From an uncultured Exiguobacterium sp. (GTDB lineage Bacteria > Bacillota > Bacilli > Exiguobacteriales > Exiguobacteriaceae): DNA of 64,000 nucleotides. The stretch spans positions 62,001 to 126,000 of the forward strand of contig CAJYMC010000005.1 in the NCBI GenBank assembly GCA_913775715.1, in the 5' to 3' direction. A program made the translations under genes and the position numbers. Below the pieces are notes generated by a model, which had not been told where the DNA came from, ran no database searches, and saw nothing but the letters and a program-made list of their open reading frames with translations. Every line of letters begins with the position of its first letter. Within the stretch, counting starts at the first letter, position 1. This document shows positions 1 to 7,716 of this stretch, piece by piece.

Positions 1-209
1 ATTGTCATTCCGATGCAACTTCCGGCATAAGCGGCAAGAATCGTACCGAGGAGCGGTAGATTGCCTTGATGCATCCAAAATCCGGACAAAACGAGTAGGG
101 TCTCATCAGGAACCGGTAATCCCACGATACCACCTGCGAGAAGAACGGAGAGACCAAGCGCACCATATTGGTGCAGGATGTCGTGTAAGAGATGATGAAT
201 CGGGGACAC
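1..209 (-). CDS. DedA family membrane protein, N-terminal part
   Basis: The minus strand carries an open frame running off the window. It encodes an N-terminus with a short helix followed by a glycine-rich membrane stretch and the motif GLPVPDE, then LSGFWMHQG. This is the typical DedA (SNARE-associated/VTT) family start, where E-G-L/V-P-x-P-x-E is conserved. DedA proteins are polytopic membrane proteins, some of them flippases for undecaprenyl phosphate or phosphatidylethanolamine. The 3' part of the gene lies outside the window. The start is uncertain: GTG at 209 is in frame but directly abuts an AAAGAAGG that would serve better as ribosome binding site for an ATT at 200. Only about 70 codons are visible, so no subfamily can be given. 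Confidence 0.75.
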   Translation of the reverse strand, partial: MSPIHHLLHDILHQYGALGLSVLLAGGIVGLPVPDETLLVLSGFWMHQGNLPLLGTILAAYAGSCIGMT

Positions 210-389
210 CTTCTTTCGTGAGAATCTTCTTCTTCAGTGTACAGGAAATAGGGGACACTTGGAATGAAAGGACAAAAATTCTAGGGAAAGAAAAAATGAA
301 TTTTGATTTCCGGAAGTCAACCCTTTTTCTCGATACCGTTTCGGGCTATACTCGTTAAAGTGACTATTTTTAGAGGACGGTGTCGGACG

Positions 390-1007
390 ATGATGCATGT
401 AATAAATCAGTACGGCTGGATCGAAGTAATTTGTGGCAGTATGTTTTCCGGGAAATCGGAAGAGTTGATTCGTCGTGTCAGACGGGCGCAGTACGGCAAA
501 CTGCCTGTTCAAGTATTCAAGCCGGCAATCGACGACCGGTACCATGAAGAACATGTCGTTTCTCATGTAGGCAACTCCGTCGTAGCCATCCCGATGGCGA
601 CGAGTCGAGACCTTTATGCGGCAGTAGCAGAAGAGACACAAATCGTTGGCATTGATGAAGTTCAATTCTTTGATGATGAGATCGTACAAGTCATCGAAGC
701 ACTCGCACAAGACGGAAAACGCGTCATTTGTGCAGGGCTCGATCAGGACTTCCGAGCAGAGCCATTCGGTAAGATGCCGGAATTACTGGCACGGGCAGAA
801 TTTGTGACGAAACTACAGGCAATCTGTCTTTCGTGTGGTGATCCGGCTTCTCGGACACAACGGTTGATTGATGGGAAACCAGCGAACTACGATGATCCGA
901 TCATCCTAGTCGGAGCGTCGGAATCGTATGAGCCACGGTGCCGCCATTGCCATGAAGTGCCTGGAAAACCGAAGCCGCTCCAATCGGTGCAACACCAAGA
1001 AAATTAA
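390..1007 (+). CDS. tdk: Thymidine kinase (type II)
   Basis: Phosphorylates thymidine (deoxyuridine) with ATP in the pyrimidine salvage pathway, in the cytosol. The 205-residue length fits the type II (human TK1-like) family. Visible features are the P-loop [11 protein letters not shown] near residue 15, the Walker B-like stretch [10 protein letters not shown] near residue 88, the FGKMPELL loop, and two CxxC-type zinc pairs (C-L-S-C and C-R-H-C) in the C-terminal lasso region. The frame is open further upstream, but ATG at 390 has GAGGACGG at 373-380 at proper spacing and gives the usual N-terminus. It stands alone between a partial DedA gene and a convergent hydrolase, and a hairpin terminator follows. 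Confidence 0.96.
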   Translation: MMHVINQYGWIEVICGSMFSGKSEELIRRVRRAQYGKLPVQVFKPAIDDRYHEEHVVSHVGNSVVAIPMATSRDLYAAVAEETQIVGIDEVQFFDDEIVQVIEALAQDGKRVICAGLDQDFRAEPFGKMPELLARAEFVTKLQAICLSCGDPASRTQRLIDGKPANYDDPIILVGASESYEPRCRHCHEVPGKPKPLQSVQHQEN

Positions 1008-1044
1008 AAAAAGACGTACCGATGATGGTCGTCCTTTGATGTAA

Positions 1045-1086
1045 CAGCTATTCGATTCTAAGTGAAGACGAATAGCTGCTTTTTTA
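1045..1086 (+). terminator. Rho-independent terminator after tdk
   Basis: CAGCTATTCG at 1045-1054 pairs perfectly with CGAATAGCTG at 1069-1078 and is followed by a run of T. It lies in the 79 bp between the convergent tdk and hydrolase genes. Confidence 0.85.
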
Positions 1087-1845
1087 TTATCCTGTTTCCT
1101 GTGAGAACCGGCTCGAGCGTTCGATGAAGCGGATCGATTCACGGACGATCACATCCTGGTCATGATCGAGTGTCGCGACGTGATACGAGTTGAGTAAACA
1201 GTAGCTTCGTTTATCATTTGTTCCGATGTGCTGATGCAGATAATCCGAGCTCGACGGCGGAACGACGTGATCGGTCGCTGAGTAAAGAATCAAGGTCGGT
1301 AGAAGGATCGATCCCAAGCGTCCTTTCGTTTCATCCATCAAGCGGACGAGTTCGAATGCACAACGGCTCGGAACGAGGTCATAGATGATTTCGAAGGCAG
1401 ACCGTTTGATATCCGGTGCCCCTTCCGGTAAATACTGTGGCCCGTCCTCGAACGAGAGTGATTCATAGGACGGAACGGAGAGTGCAGCATTGATTGTAAT
1501 GATGCCGGCGAACGGAATCCCGTCAGCAGCGAGTGACAGCGCAAGCGTCGCACCCATTGATTGGCCGATAACGAAAACTTGATCGCATGTTTCTTGTAGA
1601 CGTGCATAGCCGTCTTGCAGGCTTTGTTTCCAACATCGAGCAGTCGATTGTTCGAACTCGCGGACGTTCGTTCCGTGGCCACGTAAGCGCGGGGCATAGA
1701 CGGTAAAACCTTCAGCAGCAAATGCCTCACCGACGTCTCGAACACTTTGCGGTGTGGCATTAAAACCATGACAGATTAGAATACCGATCGGTCCACCTTG
1801 AAGATAAAATGCTTCGGCACCAGTCAATACAGGATAGTTCATCAT
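1087..1845 (-). CDS. Alpha/beta hydrolase, carboxylesterase (Est30-like)
   Basis: Predicted soluble serine hydrolase of 252 residues. The nucleophile elbow is GQSMG with Ser96, the acid is probably Asp192 (YSATDHVVPP), and the base His222 (NSYHVATLD). HGFNATPQS near residue 26 supplies the oxyanion hole. The pattern and size match monoacylglycerol lipase/carboxylesterase Est30 of Geobacillus. The natural substrate cannot be read from the sequence. ATG at 1845 is preceded by GGAGG at ten bases; an upstream in-frame ATG at 1866 lies on the far side of that ribosome binding site. The striking point is regulation: a SAM-I riboswitch with terminator lies directly upstream on the same strand, so the gene is expected to be expressed when S-adenosylmethionine is low. 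A role with a methionine-related ester or thioester is an inference. Confidence 0.9.
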   Translation of the reverse strand: MMNYPVLTGAEAFYLQGGPIGILICHGFNATPQSVRDVGEAFAAEGFTVYAPRLRGHGTNVREFEQSTARCWKQSLQDGYARLQETCDQVFVIGQSMGATLALSLAADGIPFAGIITINAALSVPSYESLSFEDGPQYLPEGAPDIKRSAFEIIYDLVPSRCAFELVRLMDETKGRLGSILLPTLILYSATDHVVPPSSSDYLHQHIGTNDKRSYCLLNSYHVATLDHDQDVIVRESIRFIERSSRFSQETG

Positions 1846-1867
1846 TACTCTTTTTCCTCCATTCATG

Positions 1868-1907
1868 AAAAAAACTCGTCGACGTCACTGCTTGGACGCC
1901 CACGAGT
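1868..1907 (-). terminator. Expression-platform terminator of the minus-strand S-box
   Basis: Read on the minus strand, AACTCGTGGGCGTC pairs with GACGTCGACGAGTT (one mismatch and G-U pairs) and runs into TTTTTT. It sits between the SAM-I aptamer and the hydrolase start and is the natural OFF structure of the riboswitch. Confidence 0.8.
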
Positions 1908-1917
1908 TTTTCACCGT

Positions 1918-2012
1918 ATCATCCAAAGCCGCGCTTTGCTGGTCGGAGCACCTTACAGATTGCAGGTTGCCGTGAAGTCATAGAGCCAGGTCTCTCGTTC
2001 ACTCTTGATAAA
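1918..2012 (-). promoter_or_regulatory. SAM-I (S-box) riboswitch upstream of alpha/beta hydrolase
   Basis: The minus strand contains, in order, the S-box hallmarks TTATCAAGAG (P1/P2 5' side), ACCTGGCTCTATGA (kink-turn and pseudoknot partner), CACGGCAACC, AAGGTGCTCCGACCAGCA (P3/P4 junction) and a closing GGATGAT that pairs with the 5' TTATC. A terminator hairpin follows. SAM binding should promote termination. Assigned from conserved core motifs, not from a covariance search. Confidence 0.87.
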
Positions 2013-2048
2013 TATCATATTGGAATTGTCGGATTAATCATTGAAACG

Positions 2049-2078
2049 ATGGTAGCACGTTCGAAAATGACTTGTCAA
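2049..2078 (-). promoter_or_regulatory. Putative sigma-A promoter for the S-box/hydrolase transcript
   Basis: On the minus strand TTGACA (2078-2073) is followed after 18 bases by TACCAT (2054-2049), about 40 bp upstream of the aptamer. The -35 is perfect and the -10 matches 4 of 6. A TATGAT closer to the aptamer (2019-2014) is an alternative -10. Confidence 0.4.
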
Positions 2079-2172
2079 ATCGTTATTGACGAATCATGAT
2101 CCGTTCAGTAAGCTAACTCATAACTTGTTGATCCATCGATATGCGCCAAATGGATTATTTTTGCAAAGTTGG

Positions 2173-2201
2173 TTGACTTTTAAAGTTCCGACCCGTAATG
2201 T
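2173..2201 (+). promoter_or_regulatory. Sigma-A promoter of the metNIQ operon
   Basis: TTGACT at 2173-2178, a 17-base spacer and TAATGT at 2196-2201, about 65 bp upstream of the plus-strand S-box aptamer. Confidence 0.6.
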
Positions 2202-2265
2202 AAAAATTAGTTTTACGACATAAGCAACAACGCAACAACACACATACGAATTTCATACCGCAATA

Positions 2266-2365
2266 CTTATCCAGAGAGGTGGAGGGACTGGCCCTACGAA
2301 ACCTCGGCAACAGACTCATTATGAGCACTGTGCCAATTCCATCAGACAGATGTCTGAGAGATGAG
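2266..2365 (+). promoter_or_regulatory. SAM-I (S-box) riboswitch upstream of metNIQ
   Basis: Core motifs in order: CTTATCCAGAGAGGTGGAGG, GACTGGCCCTACGA, AACCTCGGCAACAG, a variable P3 arm, GTGCCAATTCCATCAGACAG and the closing GAGATGAG that pairs with CTTATC. This is a canonical S-box. It precedes the methionine ABC importer, the classical context. SAM binding is expected to favour the downstream terminator and so switch off methionine uptake when SAM is plentiful. Confidence 0.96.
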
Positions 2366-2394
2366 TGGAGTGGATTCTGCCACTGTGCGGATCC

Positions 2395-2430
2395 AGGTCT
2401 CTTCTTGTTTCTCAAGAAGGGACCTTTTTT
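2395..2430 (+). terminator. S-box terminator before metN
   Basis: AGGTCTCTTCTTG at 2395-2407 pairs with CAAGAAGGGACCT at 2413-2425 and leads into a T run. It is the OFF structure of the metN riboswitch. Confidence 0.92.
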
Positions 2431-2453
2431 GTTGAATGAAGGGGGAAAACGGA

Positions 2454-3482
2454 ATGATTGCATTTCATCAAGTCAAAAAAACGTACATCACGAAAAATCA
2501 GACGATTGCAGCGCTCGATGGTGTCGACCTGACGATCGAAAAAGGCGAAATCTTTGGTGTCATTGGCTTTAGCGGTGCCGGGAAAAGTTCACTGCTCCGC
2601 TGTGTCAATCTGTTAGAACGACCGACGTCAGGGACGGTGACGGTTGATGGGGAAGATTTAACGCAACTGTCTCCGAAAAAATTGCGTCAAGCAAAACAAC
2701 GGATCGGGATGATCTTTCAGCACTTCAATCTATTGAATGCGAACACGGTCTTTACGAACGTTGCAAAACCACTCGTTCTTGCAGGCGTCAAGAAAGATGA
2801 GATTCGACGCCGGGTGATGGAGTTGCTCGAATTCGTCGATCTCGCGGACAAGGCGGATCATTATCCAGATCAATTGTCGGGTGGGCAGAAACAGCGTGTT
2901 GGTATCGCCCGGGCACTCGCGACGCAACCTTCCGTCCTCTTATGTGACGAAGCGACGTCAGCGCTCGATCCTCAGACGACACATCATATTCTGCAACTAT
3001 TGAAACGAATCAATGCCGAATACGGGATTACGATTCTCTTGATCACCCATGAGATGGGCGTCATCCGTGAGATTTGTGACCGGGTCGCCGTCATCGAAGC
3101 CGGGAAGCTGATTGAGTCAGGAACGGTCTTTGATGTTTTCTCGAATCCGCAGACTGAGACGGCGAAAAACTTTGTCCGGTCCGTCATGCATGACGAGATT
3201 CCAGCATCGATTCGTCAGTTGATCGAGTCTCGAAATGCGAATCCAATCTATAAGATTCATTTCCTCGGTCATCACACCGGACAACCACTCTTATCGCAAG
3301 TCGCAAAACGCTTTGATGTCGATGTTAATATCCTGCACGGGAGCATCACGGAGTTGCAGGAGACACCGTTCGGCACACTACTCGTCGAGTTGATCGGTGA
3401 GACGGCTGAAGTGAAACGAGCCTTACAGTATATTGATCAGGCACAGGTGACGGTCGAGGAGGTGCTTGCTCATGCTAGTTAA
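2454..3482 (+). CDS. metN: Methionine ABC importer ATP-binding protein
   Basis: ATPase of the MetNIQ methionine uptake system at the inner face of the membrane. The 342-residue protein shows Walker A GFSGAGKSS near residue 38, the Q-loop QHFNLL, the signature LSGGQKQRVGIARAL, Walker B VLLCDEATSALDP and the H-loop THEMG. The last 80 residues form the NIL domain, which binds methionine and trans-inhibits the transporter in MetN homologues. ATG at 2454 has AAGGGGG nine bases upstream; the in-frame ATG at 2436 lies before that site. It overlaps metI by 11 bp, showing translational coupling. It is controlled by the S-box riboswitch at 2266-2365. Confidence 0.97.
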   Translation: MIAFHQVKKTYITKNQTIAALDGVDLTIEKGEIFGVIGFSGAGKSSLLRCVNLLERPTSGTVTVDGEDLTQLSPKKLRQAKQRIGMIFQHFNLLNANTVFTNVAKPLVLAGVKKDEIRRRVMELLEFVDLADKADHYPDQLSGGQKQRVGIARALATQPSVLLCDEATSALDPQTTHHILQLLKRINAEYGITILLITHEMGVIREICDRVAVIEAGKLIESGTVFDVFSNPQTETAKNFVRSVMHDEIPASIRQLIESRNANPIYKIHFLGHHTGQPLLSQVAKRFDVDVNILHGSITELQETPFGTLLVELIGETAEVKRALQYIDQAQVTVEEVLAHAS

Positions 3483-4122
3483 CTACAGTGATATCTGGAC
3501 GGCATTCCTGCAGACGATGACGATGGTATCCGTCTCACTCTTATTCTCAACCTTGATCGGCTTACCGCTCGGCATCCTGCTTGTCGTCACACGAAAAGGC
3601 GCATTGCTCGAAAACGTCCCGCTATTCACGTTCTTCAACAGTATCGTCAATATCTTCCGCTCAATTCCGTTCATCATCTTACTCGTTGCGATCATCCCGT
3701 TGACACGGTTGATCGTTCAGACGTCGATCGGAACCGAAGCTGCCATCGTGCCACTCGTCTTTTACGCCGCCCCGTACATGGCACGGTTGATCGAGAGTTC
3801 TTTGCTTGAAGTCGATAAAGGTGTCCTTGAGGCAGCAGAAGCGATGGGCGCGACGCCATTCCAAACGATTTTCCGCTTTCTTCTACCGGAAGCACTTGGT
3901 TCACTTGTTCTTAACTTAACGATCGCAACAGTCGGCTTGATCGGGGCGTCAGCGATGGCAGGCGCGATCGGTGGTGGTGGACTGGGTGATTTAGCAATTA
4001 CGTATGGTTATCAACGGTTCGACACGAAAGTCATGATCATCACGGTCGGGATTCTCGTCATCTTAGTTCAAGGCTTACAGACGACAGGTAACATCGTCGC
4101 ACGAAAAATCAGAAGACATTAA
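3472..4122 (+). CDS. metI: Methionine ABC importer permease
   Basis: Integral membrane subunit of MetNIQ, 216 residues with about five transmembrane helices. The cytoplasmic coupling (EAA) loop is visible as LEAAEAMGATPFQTIFRFLLPEA around residue 130, and the protein ends with the usual YQRFDTKVM and a basic tail. ATG at 3472 follows GGAGGTG at eight bases; a TTG six bases upstream is less likely. It starts inside the 3' end of metN and is followed after 19 bp by metQ. Confidence 0.97.
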   Translation: MLVNYSDIWTAFLQTMTMVSVSLLFSTLIGLPLGILLVVTRKGALLENVPLFTFFNSIVNIFRSIPFIILLVAIIPLTRLIVQTSIGTEAAIVPLVFYAAPYMARLIESSLLEVDKGVLEAAEAMGATPFQTIFRFLLPEALGSLVLNLTIATVGLIGASAMAGAIGGGGLGDLAITYGYQRFDTKVMIITVGILVILVQGLQTTGNIVARKIRRH

Positions 4123-4141
4123 CCAAGGGAGCGATTCAGCC

Positions 4142-4960
4142 ATGAAAAAAGCAGTAGCGATTGGAGCAACACTAACGACGATTTTATTTGCCGGGTGCTC
4201 AGCATCAGGAGAAGACGAAAAGACGATCAAACTCGGGGTCAGCGGTTCGGATACTCAAGTCTGGGACTACGTCGCGAAAAAAGCGGAAAAGGAGGGCATC
4301 AAAATCGAGCTCGTCAAGTTCTCTGATTATGTCCAGCCAAACATGGCACTGGCTGAGGGCGAGATCGACGCCAATGCTTTCCAGACGATTTCTTACTTCA
4401 ACGCCTTCAAGAAAGAACATAAGTTGAAGCTGTCACCGATCGCAACGACGGTCATTGCACCGATGGGCATTTACTCCGATAAATACAAGGACGTCAAAGA
4501 CATTCCAACTGGCGGAAAAATCGCTGTTCCGAACGAAGCAACGAACATGGGACGCGCTCTCCTGTTACTGCAAGAAGCCGGTCTAATCAAATTACCGGAC
4601 GACTTTGACGGCAATGGTTCAGTCGATAAGATCGTCGAGAATCCGAAGAAGCTGAAAATCGTTCCGATCGTCGCTGGACAGACACCACGCGTCTTACCGG
4701 ATGTCGCGGCATCAATCATCAACAATGGCATTGCCGTTGACGCTGGCTTCAACCCAATCAAAGACTCGATCGTTCATGAGAACGAGACAGCAAAACCATA
4801 CATCAACATCATCGCAACACGGACAGAAGACAAGAATAAAAAAGAACTGAAAAAGATCGCGTCGCTGTATCAACAAAAAGATGTCGCGGCCTTCATCAAA
4901 AAAGAATACAAAGGCAGTACGATCCCGACGTTCGTTCCACTAAGCGACATCGGCGAATAA
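4142..4960 (+). CDS. metQ: Methionine-binding lipoprotein
   Basis: Substrate-binding protein of MetNIQ, anchored to the outer face of the membrane. The 272-residue NlpA-family protein has a signal peptide with the lipobox LFAGC, so the lipidated cysteine is Cys19. The mature part begins with the family pattern KLGVSGSDTQVWDYV and continues with SDYVQPNMALAEGEIDANAFQ and TTVIAPMGIYSDK, typical of MetQ. The ribosome binding site is AAGGGAGCG. The gene ends 22 bp before the M20 amidohydrolase with no terminator between them, so all four genes should share the S-box transcript. D- versus L-methionine specificity cannot be judged here. Confidence 0.96.
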   Translation: MKKAVAIGATLTTILFAGCSASGEDEKTIKLGVSGSDTQVWDYVAKKAEKEGIKIELVKFSDYVQPNMALAEGEIDANAFQTISYFNAFKKEHKLKLSPIATTVIAPMGIYSDKYKDVKDIPTGGKIAVPNEATNMGRALLLLQEAGLIKLPDDFDGNGSVDKIVENPKKLKIVPIVAGQTPRVLPDVAASIINNGIAVDAGFNPIKDSIVHENETAKPYINIIATRTEDKNKKELKKIASLYQQKDVAAFIKKEYKGSTIPTFVPLSDIGE

Positions 4961-4982
4961 TTTCAAAAGGAGAGTGGATAGC

Positions 4983-6188
4983 ATGACGACACCAGTACGC
5001 ACGACATGGGTAGAGACGATTGAACAAGATATCGAACAAAAACGGGAATCGTATCTTGAGACGAGTCATCGGATTCATGCGACGCCAGAAATCGGGAACG
5101 AGGAATTCTTTGCTTCGCGGCTCCATGCGGAGCGTCTGACGGCTGAAGGATTTACGGTAGAACTTGGCGTCGCGGGGCACGAGACCGCATTCTTTGCGAA
5201 AAAATCGAGCGACCGACCAGGCGCGACGATTGCCTTTCTTGCTGAGTATGATGCGTTGCCAGGCATCGGTCACGCATGCGGTCATAATATCATCGGCACG
5301 ACGAGTGTCGCGGCAGCGATCGCGCTCAGTAAAGTGCTCGATGAAGTTGGCGGGAGTGTCGTTGTCCTTGGAACTCCAGCCGAAGAAGGTGGACCGAACG
5401 GCAGTGCGAAAGGTAGTTTCGTCAAACATCAGTTGCTCGAAGGAATTGATGCAGCCTTGATGGTCCATCCATCGGGACAAACACGGATCACGGGTTCTTC
5501 CCTTGCGGTCGATCCACTCGACTTTGCCTTTACCGGTCGTCCGGCGCACGCCGCAGCGTCACCGGAAGAAGGCATCAATGCCCTTGATGCTGTCATCCAA
5601 CTCTTCAACGGCATCAATGCCTTACGTCAGCAATTACCAGACGATGTCCGAATCCACGGCATCATCACGCATGGAGGCGATGCGCCGAATATCATTCCGG
5701 AATACGCAAAAGCACGTTTCTTCATCCGGGCGACGACACGGGAACGGCTGAATGCCGTCACGGAAAAAGTCAAAGCCGTTGCCCAAGGCGCGGCACTTGC
5801 GACCGGGGCGACGCTTGACGTCATCGCTTTCCAAAATGAAGTCGACAATCTCGTCTTCAACCGGACGTTCGACCGACTGTTCCAAGAAGAAGCGGAGGCG
5901 CTCGGTGAAAAAGTCCACTTAGACGAACGACCGGGTCTTGGTTCAACGGATGCCGGTAACATCAGTCAAGTCATTCCGACGATTCATCCGTATATCAAGA
6001 TTGGTCCGGACGATCTCGTCGCCCATACGGAAGCCTTCAAAGAGGCGGCCCGTTCAACAGCAGGAGATGAAGCATTGATCACAGGGGCAAAAATCCTTGC
6101 GCGGACAGCACTTCGCGTCCTCGCGGATGAACGGACGCGCGGGGCGATCGCCCAAGAATTCCACGACCGGAAAAACGGATACGTATAA
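4983..6188 (+). CDS. M20-family amidohydrolase (AbgB-like) in the methionine operon
   Basis: Metal-dependent amidase/peptidase of 401 residues. The M20D/AbgB signature is clear: HATPEIGNEEF near the N-terminus, FLAEYDALPGIGHACGHNII with the cysteine and histidine ligands, PAEEGGPNGSAKG with the metal/catalytic glutamates, MVHPS, the FTGRPAHAAASP dimerisation domain, and GLGSTDAGNIS near the C-terminus. Relatives remove acyl groups from N-acyl amino acids, aminobenzoyl-glutamate or amino acid conjugates. Its place as fourth gene of an S-box metNIQ operon suggests that it frees methionine or another sulfur amino acid from an imported conjugate; that is an inference. ATG at 4983 follows AGGAGAG at nine bases. 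A strong terminator ends the operon. Confidence 0.9.
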   Translation: MTTPVRTTWVETIEQDIEQKRESYLETSHRIHATPEIGNEEFFASRLHAERLTAEGFTVELGVAGHETAFFAKKSSDRPGATIAFLAEYDALPGIGHACGHNIIGTTSVAAAIALSKVLDEVGGSVVVLGTPAEEGGPNGSAKGSFVKHQLLEGIDAALMVHPSGQTRITGSSLAVDPLDFAFTGRPAHAAASPEEGINALDAVIQLFNGINALRQQLPDDVRIHGIITHGGDAPNIIPEYAKARFFIRATTRERLNAVTEKVKAVAQGAALATGATLDVIAFQNEVDNLVFNRTFDRLFQEEAEALGEKVHLDERPGLGSTDAGNISQVIPTIHPYIKIGPDDLVAHTEAFKEAARSTAGDEALITGAKILARTALRVLADERTRGAIAQEFHDRKNGYV

Positions 6189-6199
6189 GTCGAAACGAA

Positions 6200-6239
6200 C
6201 GGCCGGAGCTGCCTGAATCAAGCAGCTCGGTCGTTTTTT
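6200..6239 (+). terminator. Terminator of the metNIQ-M20 operon
   Basis: CGGCCGGAGCTGC at 6200-6212 pairs with GCAGCTCGGTCG at 6222-6233, followed by TTTTTT. Between this and the FMN riboswitch (6376) I see about 135 bp of non-coding sequence that should hold the rib promoter; no convincing -35/-10 pair stands out. Confidence 0.9.
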
Positions 6240-6375
6240 ATATGACGAGAATTCAGTCAGGAGACTTTATCCAGAAGTGGTATCCGATTTTAAAAGAAGA
6301 CAAGACCGAAGCATTTGCGCTTTGTTTTCTTGAAAAAGATATGCTAGGCTAAACTTGTATAACTCAATAATCCAG

Positions 6376-6512
6376 TTCTTCGGGGTAGGGTGAAAATCCC
6401 AACCGGCGGTGATGCGATCAATCGATCGACGAGCCCGCGACCTGTGATGTACGCATCATGGCTGACTTGGTGAGATTCCAAGGCCGACGGTAAAGTCCGG
6501 ATGGGAGAAGAA
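6376..6512 (+). promoter_or_regulatory. FMN riboswitch (RFN element)
   Basis: The conserved RFN core is present: TTCTTCGGGGTAGGGTGAAA, TCCCAACCGGCGGTGAT, GAGCCCGCGA, GGTGAGATTCCAAGGCCGAC and GGTAAAGTCCGGATGGGAG, closed by GAGAAGAA pairing with the 5' TTCTTC. It lies about 165 bp upstream of ribD. FMN binding is expected to favour the terminator at 6624-6655 and shut off riboflavin synthesis. Confidence 0.97.
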
Positions 6513-6623
6513 CGAAACGACACGATTCAAGCCGTTTTCTGAAAAAATGCTTTCAGGAGATGGTCTCTTTCTGCATGCAAAAATGCAGGGAGCGAACCGT
6601 GTATTTCGTGAACCCTTCTATAC

Positions 6624-6655
6624 AGACGCCCCTTTTTTAAGGGGCGTCTTTTTTC
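6624..6655 (+). terminator. FMN riboswitch terminator
   Basis: AGACGCCCC at 6624-6632 pairs with GGGGCGTCT at 6641-6649 and is followed by TTTTTT. It lies just before the ribD ribosome binding site and is the expected expression platform. Confidence 0.93.
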
Positions 6656-6675
6656 ATTTGAAAGGAGTGAACGCG

Positions 6676-7716
6676 ATGTCACAGATGATGAGTTATGCCA
6701 TGCAATTAGCACATATGTTACACGGACAAACAAGTCCGAATCCAAGTGTCGGCTGTGTCATCGTCAAACAAGGACGCATCATCGGCTTTGGTGCACACCG
6801 GTTTGCCGGTGGTCCGCATGCGGAAGTCGAAGCCTTGAAAATGGCAGGAGAGGCTGCCCGTGGTGCCGATCTTTACGTGACACTCGAGCCGTGTAATCAC
6901 CACGGCAAGACACCGCCATGTACAGAAGCAATTTTACAAGCAGGGATCAAACGAGTCTTCGTCGCAACGGAAGACAAACATGCGATCGTCGCTGGTTCTG
7001 GTATCAAACGGCTACAGGACGCGGGAATTGAAGTCGAGGTCGGTTTGTTACGACATGAGGCGGAAGCCCTCTACACGGAATTCTGGAAGACGATCGAACG
7101 AAAACGCCCGACCGTGACCGTCAAAATCGCACAGACGATGAACGGCATTGCTGCGACGGGTGAACAGCGCTGGATCACATCAGAAGAGGCACGAGTGAAT
7201 GGTCGCGCCTTGCGTGGTCGTCATGATGCGATTCTCGTCGGAAGTGAGACGGTGCTCGTCGATGATCCAGCACTGACGTTACGCGAGGCATCAGGCATCG
7301 AGCCGATTCGGGTGATCGTCGACCGTCGAGGTCGGGTTCCGGAGACGGCACAAGTCTTCCGCGATGGTAAAAATCCAACCTACTGGCTAACAAGTGTACC
7401 GCGTGTTAGTCACGATCAAGTGACGATCCTTGTCGGTGAGTATGAGACACCGGAAGCGATTTTACAACGGTTATACGAACAAGACATCCGTAGTGTTTTG
7501 ATTGAAGGCGGACCAACGATTCAAGGTGCATTCCTTGAGGCAGATCTCGTTGACCGAATCGAAGTCTACCAAGCACCGTCGATTTTTGAAGGCGTTGCGT
7601 GGAATGGTCAACACGATATCGAAGATCGTTTTCAAATCGACCAGATTGAAACGGTCGGACCGGATCTCCATCTAACGTATATCCGAAAGGAGGAGACGAC
7701 ATGTTCACCGGATTGA
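6676..7716 (+). CDS. ribD: Bifunctional diaminohydroxyphosphoribosylaminopyrimidine deaminase / reductase
   Basis: Catalyses the second and third steps of riboflavin synthesis from GTP. The 346-residue protein has an N-terminal deaminase domain with zinc ligands in HAEVEAL and the motif EPCNHHGKTPPC, and a C-terminal reductase domain (about 145-346) beginning RPTVTVKIAQTMNG and ending with the substrate-binding LIEGGPTIQGAFL. ATG at 6676 has AAAGGAG eight bases upstream; the frame is open further up through the riboswitch leader, but no ribosome binding site supports an earlier start. First gene of the rib operon; overlaps ribE by 16 bp. Confidence 0.97.
   Translation: MSQMMSYAMQLAHMLHGQTSPNPSVGCVIVKQGRIIGFGAHRFAGGPHAEVEALKMAGEAARGADLYVTLEPCNHHGKTPPCTEAILQAGIKRVFVATEDKHAIVAGSGIKRLQDAGIEVEVGLLRHEAEALYTEFWKTIERKRPTVTVKIAQTMNGIAATGEQRWITSEEARVNGRALRGRHDAILVGSETVLVDDPALTLREASGIEPIRVIVDRRGRVPETAQVFRDGKNPTYWLTSVPRVSHDQVTILVGEYETPEAILQRLYEQDIRSVLIEGGPTIQGAFLEADLVDRIEVYQAPSIFEGVAWNGQHDIEDRFQIDQIETVGPDLHLTYIRKEETTCSPD

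Noticed and set aside
234-710. 158-codon open frame on the minus strand over tdk
   Set aside because: Antisense shadow of tdk; no ribosome binding site, cysteine- and tyrosine-rich composition unlike a real protein.
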